From Rhizophlyctis rosea (taxonomy: Eukaryota; Chytridiomycota; Chytridiomycetes; Rhizophlyctidales; Rhizophlyctidaceae): a DNA stretch of 64,000 bases. A model generated the notes under the pieces. The model was not told where the DNA came from. It worked only from the letters and a program-made list of their open reading frames with translations, and ran no database searches. The stretch is from the NCBI GenBank assembly GCA_027596075.1, contig JADGJC010000188.1, positions 1 through 64,000 of the forward strand, written 5' to 3'. This document shows positions 22,755-32,545 of this stretch, piece by piece (the first letter of the stretch is position 1; each line of letters starts with the position of its first letter). The position numbers were made by a program, and so were the translations under genes.

Positions 22755-22926
22755 GGTCAGGAGCATATGGGAATGCGGGTGATTTTGTAGAAGTTGAGGA
22801 GTAGAGGTTTCGCTGGTACTGTGGGCATGACGGGCGGTCAGCAGCCTATGGGAACCGGGATAATTATGTAGAAGTTTAGGTGTAGAGGTCTCGCTGGTGG
22901 TGTGGGGATGACAGACGGTCAGCAGC
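22755..22926. repeat. 81-bp tandem repeat just 3' of the ankyrin-like pseudogene
   Basis: Units at 22755-22835 and 22836-22916, each starting GGTCAG(C/G)AGC, plus the start of a third. The copies differ by scattered substitutions and keep length. The period is a multiple of three, but no coding role is evident. Confidence 0.7.
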
Positions 22927-25900
22927 GTGGGCCACATGGTATCAATAGATTAGATCTTTGGGCTATTCCTTCATTGGCAAGTTGTGTGTTGTTAGCTTGC
23001 ACTCAGTGACGGAATGGGCCGGCCAAATGCAATGTGGTGAGATGGGAATATTCCTGCTTATCGTGATAGAAGATAACTAGGGCTATGCTTGAGCGAGTTG
23101 CTTTCAAAAATCAAACAACACTGGTAGAGGTACAGACTTTGTAAGGTAAAGTTTTACATATTTTTCAGCGGTCCCAGCGCAGTGGCCCTTGACACCGAAA
23201 ATCGGAGTCACCACATGAAACCCACCAAATCTGATCCTTTCCTTCTTTTTTTCCGAGAATGGCCATTGCCAAGTTCGCAAATACACTACATACACATGGC
23301 CTTGGCGCCTATTACATCATGATGCATGTCTCCTCGGCCCGATTTGCTTTCAAAGTCTCAGATAAAAGCAAAGGGCGTTCGTTTGCAAGAGACCCACTCA
23401 TTGGAATGCTCGCAGATGCCCAGTGTTGGAAGAGCACTCATACTCATCGAGGAATGCCACGTAGCCCGATTTTTTTTGCATGAGTAATGGTTATATGGAC
23501 TATCGCTCACCCATCAATTTGGTGTTCACTGTCCCCCGATGCTTTTCAGTCCTTCCCTCCGACGCTCCGACACATCTACCTGCTCGAGACGCTCGACAGC
23601 AAAAAAATCCTGCCGTCATGAGCCTGAAGTGACCTTGATTCCTTTTTGTGACGGTATCACTTTTGATTAATGGTTGAGCAACATACATGCTGCGTTAATG
23701 CCGATGGTATCCGATTTCGGCTTGAGAGCAGAAAAGGCAATACGAAAACTAACATTCCATATGGATGATGACAAGGTGGACACCAACCCTGGATCACGCT
23801 GTTTCCATTCTTGTGAATAAGAGAGTTGTACAAACGCTCTCGGCATGTCATAGGGCTGTGTTTGACCTGGAACATCACATTCGAAACCCCGGCCAACAAG
23901 AGGCAGAGCATAAAACTTGCTCGCATTTCAAGTTGCTCGCAATTCAAGTTGGAGGGGCGGCTCCGAGAATAGTATTGGGTGGACGATTCGTGTGTATTCG
24001 CATTGAATATCCAATCAAATCGGACGACGCTGCTTCTTTTTGCGTTTGCGGATGATCTTTGTTTGATTTTCGGTTATGTCTTGGTTGGTACATCAAAAGA
24101 GATGGCAAAAATGAAGCACCGCTTTCCAGGAGCTAGTAATAGCCCACCTGGAGCTTGAATTCCAGTGCAAGTACTGCACCATAAAACATCATTCTCGCAG
24201 CTACTATAGAAATGCCTATCCCTTCAAGCCTTGCGAAAGAAGGTTCGAATGGAGTTTCAAGAGAAACCGAATTGCAAGGAACATCTCGATTCTAATGCAC
24301 ACTTTGTGAATACCGCATTTTGGATAAAAAAAGGGGCTTCGACGATATGGGACGCACTACGCTGGACATCTCATCCTTGGACAGTGCATGGTGTGCATGG
24401 TGTACTTGCTCAACAATGATTAATTGACGAAGAATCAGAGAACGCCGTGGGTGGCCCCAGGAGTATAAAGATATGGTTCGTCTGGAGGAGAACCACCACA
24501 TTTGAACTATTCAGTATGGTTGATGAGTTTCGTCACAAAAAAAAGACATTCATTGGTTGCCCATGTATTTGAGGACTCGTCCGAGAGGATCAAGTTCCTT
24601 GTCAACTTGCAATCTCCCCCGGGACCACGCCGGATTCCCAACCGGCGCAGTCCGTTCTGAAAAGACGAGAGGAGTCATCCATCGCTTGCGAGATAACGCA
24701 GCTCAGAAAATCATCAATTCTACTCAGCGACATCATTGGTAGTATTTGGTGCTGTGGGAATCCGACGCGCTCAATTCCCTGACTTTTTGCACCAACTCGG
24801 AAAGGATGCAAACATCAGATGTCTCTCGTTCAACAAGTAAGCTGCAGCATCTCGTGGAAATAGAGCTTCAAGTTCAGAATGCAGATGTGTTGGATACGCC
24901 AGTCCAGAGTAGATTGGAAAGGAAGGCAATCAGGCGATAAGTTTGTTTCTCCATTCACTGAGATTGACAGCGCCTTCACTCCATCACGGTGCGAAAAAGT
25001 TCTGCACAAAGAAAAAGAGATAACATTTATCAACACTCCCTCGAGGTTTTGGGCGGTGTGCCCAACATTTGAAGGTCGAGGTGCAAGGTATCCATTAAAC
25101 TGTCAGTTCCAGGACTTCCGTCAGATCCGATTGAGGGGTAGAACTCGCCGATCCGCGACATGAACTCGCTGGTTTTCAGGTGATCCTCACCAGAAAAGAA
25201 GTCAGCAACGCCATGTGTTGCGGAGACTGAAAAGGACATTTTACAGCATGTCATAACGCCTGGTAAATCCATCCTTCGGACCGGGGCACATCTCTGGAAA
25301 GCGAACGCGAAATTGCAAACAAACCAGCACCTTGCAGCAAAGGTCTAGTTCATCAGGAGGCCGCTGCACTGGAAAGAACATTTCATGAGAAAATAAACGA
25401 ATGAATTCGTCAGCCAACCTTTCCGACGACTCCACTTCCTTGTCACACCATCTAACATGATCTTTAGTTACTAGATCGATATTCTTCCCAATGAAGAAAC
25501 CAAACAACGGAACGTTTTTCATTGAGTTTCGATGTCGACTTGCGCCAGATCAAGGATGACCGTATTACAAATCATGATATCATAAGTGAAACGCATTACT
25601 ATGAACATACTTGTCCTGATTTGCCATGTCAGGAAGGCCGTCATGAGGTGCATAGGTACAAAGCCACTCGATGTTTTTTTTCAGGTCGATGCTGCGGAAC
25701 GCGTCAATTTATCGGTGGAGCGATCAAGCTCTTGTGACGAGAATTTGGACCGTAGGGGCTTGGCCGGTAGATGGCCAAGAAAGGCATCGCACGTAACACG
25801 ACTATGATTCTCCGAACCTCCGATACGTCAAAGTTGGAAAACGATGTTGCCCGCCCTTCGCTCCTTCAAGGGCAAGCACCAAATGAAGCCTTGAGGCTCC

Positions 25901-26026
25901 TTTTGTGGAACGGCATCTGCGCAAACAATCCTGCCGTTGCAAGATCGTGAGGTTCATAAAAGATGCATCCATTTTCAATCCCCGCTATTGCCAGTTCACC
26001 GAAACCCTCTGCACAACCCGTCGATC
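22927..26026. other. Gene-poor tract of 3.1 kb
   Basis: No gene could be assembled. The best hint is on the minus strand at 25522-25241 and 25160-25045, where two open segments (with SERLADEFIRLFSHEM and EFMSRIGEFYPSIG) are separated by a CCTTTTCAG acceptor-like site and end in frame conflicts. This could be a short-exon gene of unknown family or a decayed one. Confidence 0.35.
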
Positions 26027-27130
26027 ATGCATCTCGCAAAAGCTCTCTTGACGGCAGCCGCCCTCATCGCACCCTTCGCGGCGGCGGCTCCCACAGCTCA
26101 CAGCTTGTCCTCCTTCCACCATGTAGTCGCAATCGGCGATTCGCTCTCCGACAACGGAAACCTGTTTGCGCAAACGAACGGCTCGTTCCCTCCGCCGTTG
26201 CTCTACTGGAACGGCCGTTTCTCCAATGGCCCTGTGTGGGTTGAATACTTCACCGAGGCGCTGGGCAAACGGGTTACGCTCCATGACTTTGCTTTCGGTG
26301 CTGCTACTGCGGATAATACAACTATGAGCGTGAGTTAGTGGAGCTCCCAGAGAGCCCGTGCACATTCTGACATTATGTCCCCATCCGATTCTCCTTGATT
26401 TTAGGCATACAACGGTCTGGTCCCTGTGCCAGGTATTCCGGGTGGTGCCCAACAAGTGGACGTGGTCGTCAAGAACAAAAAATTGACAAGAGATGCGCAC
26501 AGAACTATCGTAACCTTCTGGATCGGCGCCAACAGTATGTTGCGTTCATCTTTTCATTCGCAACAACAACTCGCATCTAACCACTTCCCGTGCATCAGAC
26601 TACCTCAATGCCGCCCGCCTCAAGCAGACTCCAGACGTCCAAGGCGTAGCATTCACCAGTCTCACCCTCCTCCGCAAACTCCGTGCGGCCGGTTTCGAAA
26701 CTTACATCCTGCCGACACTCCCATCCCGAACCTTTGCCGCATACAACGTTGCCCTCAAGCAAGTCATTGCCGACTTCAAATCTTCCTGTTGCAGCACTTG
26801 CACCATCGTCACTGTCGATCTGGATGCTGCTATGGCGACTCTGCCAGCTTTGGGGATCACCGAGTTCGCGCAGGGGTGTGTTAACACTACTGTTGTGCCG
26901 CCTACTAGATGTCCCAAGGATCAGGAGGGGAAGTATGCTATTTGGGATGGGATTCATCCTACTACCAAGGTGGGTGTTCTGCACAATCATAAACCAATTG
27001 TCTTCGTATGTGCGACCTTCCGTTGAGCAACTCTCGCTTTCGTCGCGAATAGGCCCACCAAGTATTGGCAGATGTCGCCTTGGCGGATTTGAAGACTGCT
27101 TTGAAGCAATCTAAAAAGCCGCATCATTGA
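26027..27130 (+). CDS. Secreted SGNH/GDSL esterase (CE16 acetylesterase-like)
   Basis: Four exons in phase: 26027-26329, 26405-26534, 26599-26969, 27053-27130, giving 293 residues. A signal peptide (MHLAKALLTAAALIAPFAAA) is followed by block I GDSLSDNGN with nucleophile Ser39, GRFSNGPVWVEYF, a Gly-containing block II, block III FWIGANN, and the catalytic Asp/His pair in WDGIHPTTKAHQ. This set matches fungal GDSL esterases of the CE16 type, which remove acetyl groups from hemicellulose oligomers; the substrate here is inferred. I started at 26027, not at an upstream in-frame Met, because this Met opens the signal peptide. Confidence 0.9.
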
Positions 27131-27518
27131 TCGCGTTGATCGCGAGCGTTGTTTTGAAAGACTAGCACCTTCTTGTACCTGAGCTTTAGACTGTGCTGTG
27201 CACTATCAAGATCCAAAACTAGAAGTAATAGATAAATGTGATGAGGGTTGAACGAGCTGCCAGTCCGCTCTATGTCACCAAATTGGTTGATATTATCACC
27301 ATGAGAAGTATGAGATATTTGATCCCACAATATGACGGTTGGAAACCACGAAACGCTTGTGAAGTTGTGCAATGTGAACTGGCTCCGACATGTGACTGTG
27401 CATTGGTGGATGACACTTGTGCAACCATGGGCGAGTTCATGTCACATTTTCAATAAATAGACCCCTCATCTCATCATTGGCTGGCCTTCCTTTTTCACGA
27501 AACAGCGTAAAAATCACC
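27131..27518. other. Intergenic; promoter of the ankyrin-like gene
   Basis: No gene. An AT-rich CAATAAATA stretch at about 27451 lies 65-70 bases before the next start codon and could serve as a TATA-type element. Confidence 0.4.
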
Positions 27519-29252
27519 ATGGCTCATTCCTTCCTCATCCCTGCCATCGAGGCACTATCTGTATCTTCGCCAATCATCCCGCCATCACCTCAACAACACG
27601 ATACCCCGCCATTAATAACCGCGAAAGACCCACCCAGTTTGCCTCTAGAGCTCATCGACGCATGCATCCTCTTTCTTCCAGATAAGAAGCATCGATATCG
27701 CACAGCCGTCGCCCTCGGCAGGACTACCTTAAGCCTTTCCATCCTCTTCTCCCATTTCCAATGCGGCGTCCTCCATGCGTGCGCCCAAGGACGCATCGAT
27801 GTCCTTTCCGCTTGGCTCACCTCCCGCACCACCGCCAAATTCCTAAACCAGCACTACAAAGATAGGGCTTTGCAACTTGCCAGCGAGAATGGTCACATCA
27901 AGGTTCTGGACTGGTGGGTCAAATCGGGGCTCATGCCGCCATTGAAACAGACGCATCGGAGTATGGATCTTGCTAACAGCAACGGACATGTGGCCGTCTT
28001 GGAGTGGTGGCGCAACAACTGCACTGTTCACAATCTGCCTCTGCTTTACTCGACGAGATCGATGGATAATGCGAGTGCGCATGGTCATTTGGAGGTTTTG
28101 GAATGGTGGCGAGAGAGCGGGTTGCCGTTGCGGTATAGTAGAAACAGTATGGACTTGGCAAGCCAAAACGGGCATCTCGGCGTTCTAGATTGGTGGGCTC
28201 ACGGTCCGTTTCAACCACGGTTCTCCCGGAAGAGTGTTGTTTTTGCTTCAGCGTCAGGTCGGGTGGATGTGCTGGATTGGTGGATGGCGAGCGGGTTGGT
28301 GGATAACTTGTGGTACGAAGGGCTGGACGGTAACGACAAAGGTCCCTTTCGATCCTCTCCTCTGGACCTCGCAAGCGTAAATGGTCACCTTTCAGTTTTG
28401 GATTGGTGGGCTCGTCATACGCGCCTTGCCCGCATCGGTTTCACCACGGTCGCCATGGATTCCGCTCCCTCCTTTGAAGTACTGGATTGGTGGATATCCC
28501 ACTTAGAGCCCAATTGGTCTATTCAACTGTCCATGCCGCAACTTGGCATCAACACATCCGGCCTCACTCCATCCTTCCCCTCGCCTGGTCCAATCCTATA
28601 CACCCATGATGCTATCGACACCGCCAGCGCCAACGGAAAAATTGAGATCCTAGAATGGTGGCTCGAATCAAACCTCCCACTAAAATACACCTCTGCCGCC
28701 GTAGACGCTGCCAGTGCAAACGGCCATACCCACATCCTAGAATGGTGGCTCAATTCCAACCTTCCTCTCAAGTACACGCACGCCGCCATAGACGCCGCAA
28801 GTGCCAACGGCCATATCCACGTTCTTGAATGGTGGGCTCAAAGCGGGGTAGAAATGCGTTGTTCCCGCTGGCAAGAAACCTTTCACAATCGGTTTCCCCG
28901 AAGTCGCTACAGTGTATCAGACAGCGCTCCACCGTGGTGCGCTATCCTTCCTCTTGAGCTTGCAACGGAGCATAATCACTTACACGTCCTTGAATGGTGG
29001 GTCCAAAAGGATTCTGAAGGGTTTTGGAAAGAGGGCATTGGGATACACAAGATGGCGGAATCGGGGTGGAAGCAGTCTAAGCGGGCGCCGGAAGAAGCGA
29101 AGGAGTGGTGGGAGCGGAAGGGACTTGTGATGACGTGGAAACCAGACAGTTTTCATTATTGTGAGGAGTGTCGTAGGTACACTTGTGGGAGTCAATGTGA
29201 TTACTCTTACGAGTACATTTCCGGAGTTATTCGCGATGGGCGCAAGGAGTGA
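27519..29252 (+). CDS. Ankyrin-like repeat protein with Trp-Trp core repeats
   Basis: A single exon of 577 residues. The start CACCATGG was chosen over an upstream in-frame Met for its Kozak fit. After an F-box-like N-terminal segment (LPLELIDACILFLPDKK) come about a dozen degenerate ankyrin-like repeats of 30-40 residues with the pattern MDxAS-x-NGHLxVLEWWxxSGLPLKYS. Such repeats are abundant in chytrid genomes as lineage-specific families and probably bind proteins. The last ~50 residues contain CEECRRYTCGSQC, a possible small metal-binding tail. Together with the F-box-like start this suggests a substrate adaptor of an SCF-type ubiquitin ligase, which is inference. A broken relative lies at 22.0-22.7 kb. 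Confidence 0.88.
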   Translation: MAHSFLIPAIEALSVSSPIIPPSPQQHDTPPLITAKDPPSLPLELIDACILFLPDKKHRYRTAVALGRTTLSLSILFSHFQCGVLHACAQGRIDVLSAWLTSRTTAKFLNQHYKDRALQLASENGHIKVLDWWVKSGLMPPLKQTHRSMDLANSNGHVAVLEWWRNNCTVHNLPLLYSTRSMDNASAHGHLEVLEWWRESGLPLRYSRNSMDLASQNGHLGVLDWWAHGPFQPRFSRKSVVFASASGRVDVLDWWMASGLVDNLWYEGLDGNDKGPFRSSPLDLASVNGHLSVLDWWARHTRLARIGFTTVAMDSAPSFEVLDWWISHLEPNWSIQLSMPQLGINTSGLTPSFPSPGPILYTHDAIDTASANGKIEILEWWLESNLPLKYTSAAVDAASANGHTHILEWWLNSNLPLKYTHAAIDAASANGHIHVLEWWAQSGVEMRCSRWQETFHNRFPRSRYSVSDSAPPWCAILPLELATEHNHLHVLEWWVQKDSEGFWKEGIGIHKMAESGWKQSKRAPEEAKEWWERKGLVMTWKPDSFHYCEECRRYTCGSQCDYSYEYISGVIRDGRKE

Positions 29253-29435
29253 AAAAGCTGCCGCATGTGTCGGTACATAAGCGTGGAGGGGATCGAATAC
29301 TGGGAGGCTTGGATATTTGATAAAAAAAAATGGAATAGCTCATGATACAGATACATCCTGCTCTCGCTATATACAAATGGTTGCCCACCAACAACGCTCT
29401 CCATTACTTCTATTTCAAAGGACTCATAACTACCA

Positions 29436-30146
29436 CTAGAACCTAATCTGAAACTTGAAGGCATCCAACCTCTCCGTCACATACTGAAGCATGCCACCAA
29501 ATGTACTCAACCCATCCCCACATTTGCCAGACTCAATATGCTGGCTGAGCCCACTCAGCGTCCTGAAACTCTTCTGCCCACCCCCAACTTCCTCCGGACA
29601 GCGGTATACCGGCAGGTCATGGTAAGCTGAGTCGAGATGCTGCTGTAAAGCGTTAGCACTGCCAAACTGAGCAGTAGCAGGAGGACAGAGGTGACAGGTG
29701 TGTCTGGGAAGTTCGATGACATCTTGTCCGGCGGTGGGAAGTGACGACGGCAGTGCTTTGGTTGTAGGAGAAGGTGCGAGACGAGGAGGGATGGTAGTGA
29801 CGCCAGGGAGAAGGAGGCGTTGCTCGGTGTCCGCTTTCAAAACGAATTGAAGGATTTTGGCGCGGTTGAGTTTGAGTTTCCTAGCACAACGTCCGTCACT
29901 TTCAAGGTGCATTAGCAAGGCGGAGGGACCGTTGGGAAAGGATTTGTGACATCGGAAACATTTCAAGTTTGGTGTCAAGGGATTGTGGAAGGTGGAGTTG
30001 AGGTGTTGTTGGAGATTGTGTTCATTCAGGAAGTTTCGGCCACATGGGATGCAACGGAATTCGCTGTGCATTGGGGAGTTGAGGACGTGTTGACGCCGGG
30101 CTTCGACCTTTACAAACGTCTTGTTGCAGAGTTCGCAGTATGACAT
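29436..30146 (-). CDS. C2H2-type zinc-finger protein
   Basis: Single exon, 236 residues, start MSYCELCNKTF. Fingers in order: CELC..H..H (residues ~4-26), CIPC..H..H (~32-54), CFRC with H and a final Cys (CCHC-type), CHLC..H..H with an enlarged first loop (CHLCPPATAQFGSANALQQH), and a degenerate CPEE..H..C finger. A charged linker lies between fingers three and four. The H-x5-H spacing of several fingers (QQHLNSTFH, QQHLDSAYH) resembles RNA-binding or U1C/matrin-like C2H2 fingers. The role is probably nucleic-acid binding; the target is unknown. The gene is convergent with the ankyrin-like gene, 183 bp apart. Confidence 0.85.
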   Translation of the reverse strand: MSYCELCNKTFVKVEARRQHVLNSPMHSEFRCIPCGRNFLNEHNLQQHLNSTFHNPLTPNLKCFRCHKSFPNGPSALLMHLESDGRCARKLKLNRAKILQFVLKADTEQRLLLPGVTTIPPRLAPSPTTKALPSSLPTAGQDVIELPRHTCHLCPPATAQFGSANALQQHLDSAYHDLPVYRCPEEVGGGQKSFRTLSGLSQHIESGKCGDGLSTFGGMLQYVTERLDAFKFQIRF

Positions 30147-30189
30147 TCTGACTATTTGTTCAAGAAGTTCTGACTATTTGTTCAAGAAG
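30146..30189. repeat. 22-bp direct repeat in the 5' UTR of the zinc-finger gene
   Basis: Two perfect adjacent copies of TTCTGACTATTTGTTCAAGA plus AG (30146-30167, 30168-30189) abut the start codon, so the leader of the minus-strand transcript is duplicated. Confidence 0.85.
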
Positions 30190-32545
30190 TTGTAAGTTGC
30201 TTCGGTATGAGGTTTTGGAGCCGAAGATGAAGTTGGGAGCTCTTGGGCATTGGGGAGAGCTGGGTGAGCTCATTGGATTTATGAACTCTTCCCAATCATT
30301 TGCCTCCACAAGCGAAAGCTGGAGAGATCAGGTTTGTGGACATTCTCGCGACACTTCCAGGACGAAAGGCTTGGGATCCCCTGAAGCTTGCATCACGACA
30401 GAGTGAAACAATCATTTCATATCGGAGGTATCGGTGGTGTTCGTGGGAAATTGCAAAGTCTTCCACTTCTTCCCGCGAGCTGGTGATGACTGAGCGCAAA
30501 TACAAGAGCTTACGAGGTACCTTTCCTGCTGCTTTCACGTGATGGCATTCCATCTTCTGGTGCTGTCGTACCTGTTCTCAGTACTCAGGTGATATTGCCT
30601 CGAGCGTGCTTACAGAGGGATGCGCGCCGTTGGGTACTCGCATGGAGGACACATATCACGACATGCAGCATTAGACTTGAAAAGGGTTTTGCAATCATAA
30701 AAGAGACGTGCTGTAGCTCGATGACATCCAAGCCGATGAGAAGGTATACATTGCCATGGCCAGATCTCCTCTTCGTCCTCAAGTTCATGGCGCAAAAAGT
30801 AATACCTTGTATATCGAAAGGCGAAGACTCGGACTCTGAAAGGAAGACAACACAACCAAGTCCTCCCAAGATGTTTGCTCACCACATGACAACATCCCAC
30901 CACGACGACTGTCCCAGGCCCTCTGAAGCCCAGAATAGCGCCTTATCCCATCTCATACTTCAGGTCATGTATCGCCATGCAAATGGACCACTGATCCGTT
31001 CTACACTGCACGCTGTTTCCAACCGGTGCCAAAAAGTGGATCCCATCCTCAATAATGTCATTTTTTGCCCAGGCAGTCATTCCCCCCATTTCTCCAACTC
31101 TTTCGGTGCAGAGAGGGTGAGAACTGCACCGCTCGATAGCACGGCCATACGCAACGGCAAAGGAGGGGGACACTCTTCATACACCTTCGAAGGTCATACC
31201 GATCCGGCATGCTGATTGTAGCAAAAGGAATGGTGTTCCGGGACTTGATCAACATCAGGAAGCTGGAAGTTCGAACTCAGCATTCGGCAACCTGATTTGG
31301 GAGAGATCAACATTTGGATGGACCTCACGAATTTGACAAGTTGATGAAAGCAACGAGGAAGACGATCAATACAATCTCAACAACCGGCGACGGGAGCGAC
31401 GGGAAGTATGGGTAATGCAGTGGTTTCGCGCAGGAGTAGGAAGTATCCATCCACGAGTAACAGAACTCAATAGGCGGCCCATAACTTTCTTGAAGAAAGA
31501 AAAAAGATGCGAACATACCAACGTTCTAAGGAACCCCGCGTCGGCTGGAGTGGAGGTCCCTGGTGCTATTTAGCATGTCGATCGAATGTTGGGTCCAGTC
31601 ACCTTCATGCAATCCAAACTTTCATGTTGGACAATCCTTCGATTTGGAACAAAAAGAAGACTTCACAACCTCGCAGTGTCGGTTAGGTTGCCAACAAGAC
31701 TGATATCTCACCTTGGCAGTCGAGCTCAAAGTTCGGGGAAGAAATGAAACTCGCGTTTGTTACGACGACACATTCGATTGCCAATTCAGAAAGGGGAAGG
31801 CATACTACCTTCGCCGGCTTTCGTCAATTCAATGGTGGGTTCTCCCGTGCACAGAGCAAAAAATGATGCACAAAGATTCGGGCTTCGGAAACACGAAGAA
31901 ATCCGAAAGGTTTATTGTCGCGTCTTGAGATGATAGTCCATACCGGTAAGGACCATTGCAGTTCACAAACTCCAATTGCCAAGCGAACTCACCTGGGTAT
32001 TCGACCTCCCCAATCCCCTGCAATTCAGAACCGTGCCAACAACTTGAAGTTTCCGCCACCTATTTGGAGTGAAATCAAAAGTACCGTGATCTAAACGTTT
32101 TTCTCGTCGGATTGACTTTTTGCTTGGAAGTGCTGCCTTCGGGAAGACAAGACAAAAAAATCGACTATCTTGGAGAGAGGACGATTGCACCTAGCCCATC
32201 CGACGGCGTAGCAATACAAACCCATAAGGGGTGGCGTTCTTCGCATTGTTGGTGTCATGCCTCCATTATCCCACAGCTCCACCCCCAACCCACCTCACTT
32301 TCAATGCACACTGAAAAAAAACGGGGGTAAAGACCCGCGACTAATTGAAAGTGACAGCACCAGAGGCCATCAACCCGGAATATATTGCGCAGAATACTAT
32401 ACAAAAGATATCGCAAATGAATAATCGGAAACCCCTTCCGGAGTCTCCACTAACAAAAAAGGGAGAAAAAATACAACAATCTAAATAACCCCTACATCAA
32501 AACACAAACATATACAACCCTCCCAATCCTAATCAATCAAAAAAT
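30190..32545. other. Gene-poor tract of 2.4 kb
   Basis: No supported gene. A 208-codon plus-strand frame (30589-31215) and overlapping minus-strand open segments (e.g. 31173-30943, containing AWAKNDIIEDGIHFLAPVG) conflict with one another. I could not join any of them by splice sites into a convincing protein. Confidence 0.35.

Noticed and set aside
30146..30189. CRISPR-like array
   Set aside because: Only two adjacent 22-bp copies with no spacers, in a eukaryotic 5' UTR. No CRISPR-type spacing was seen anywhere in the window.
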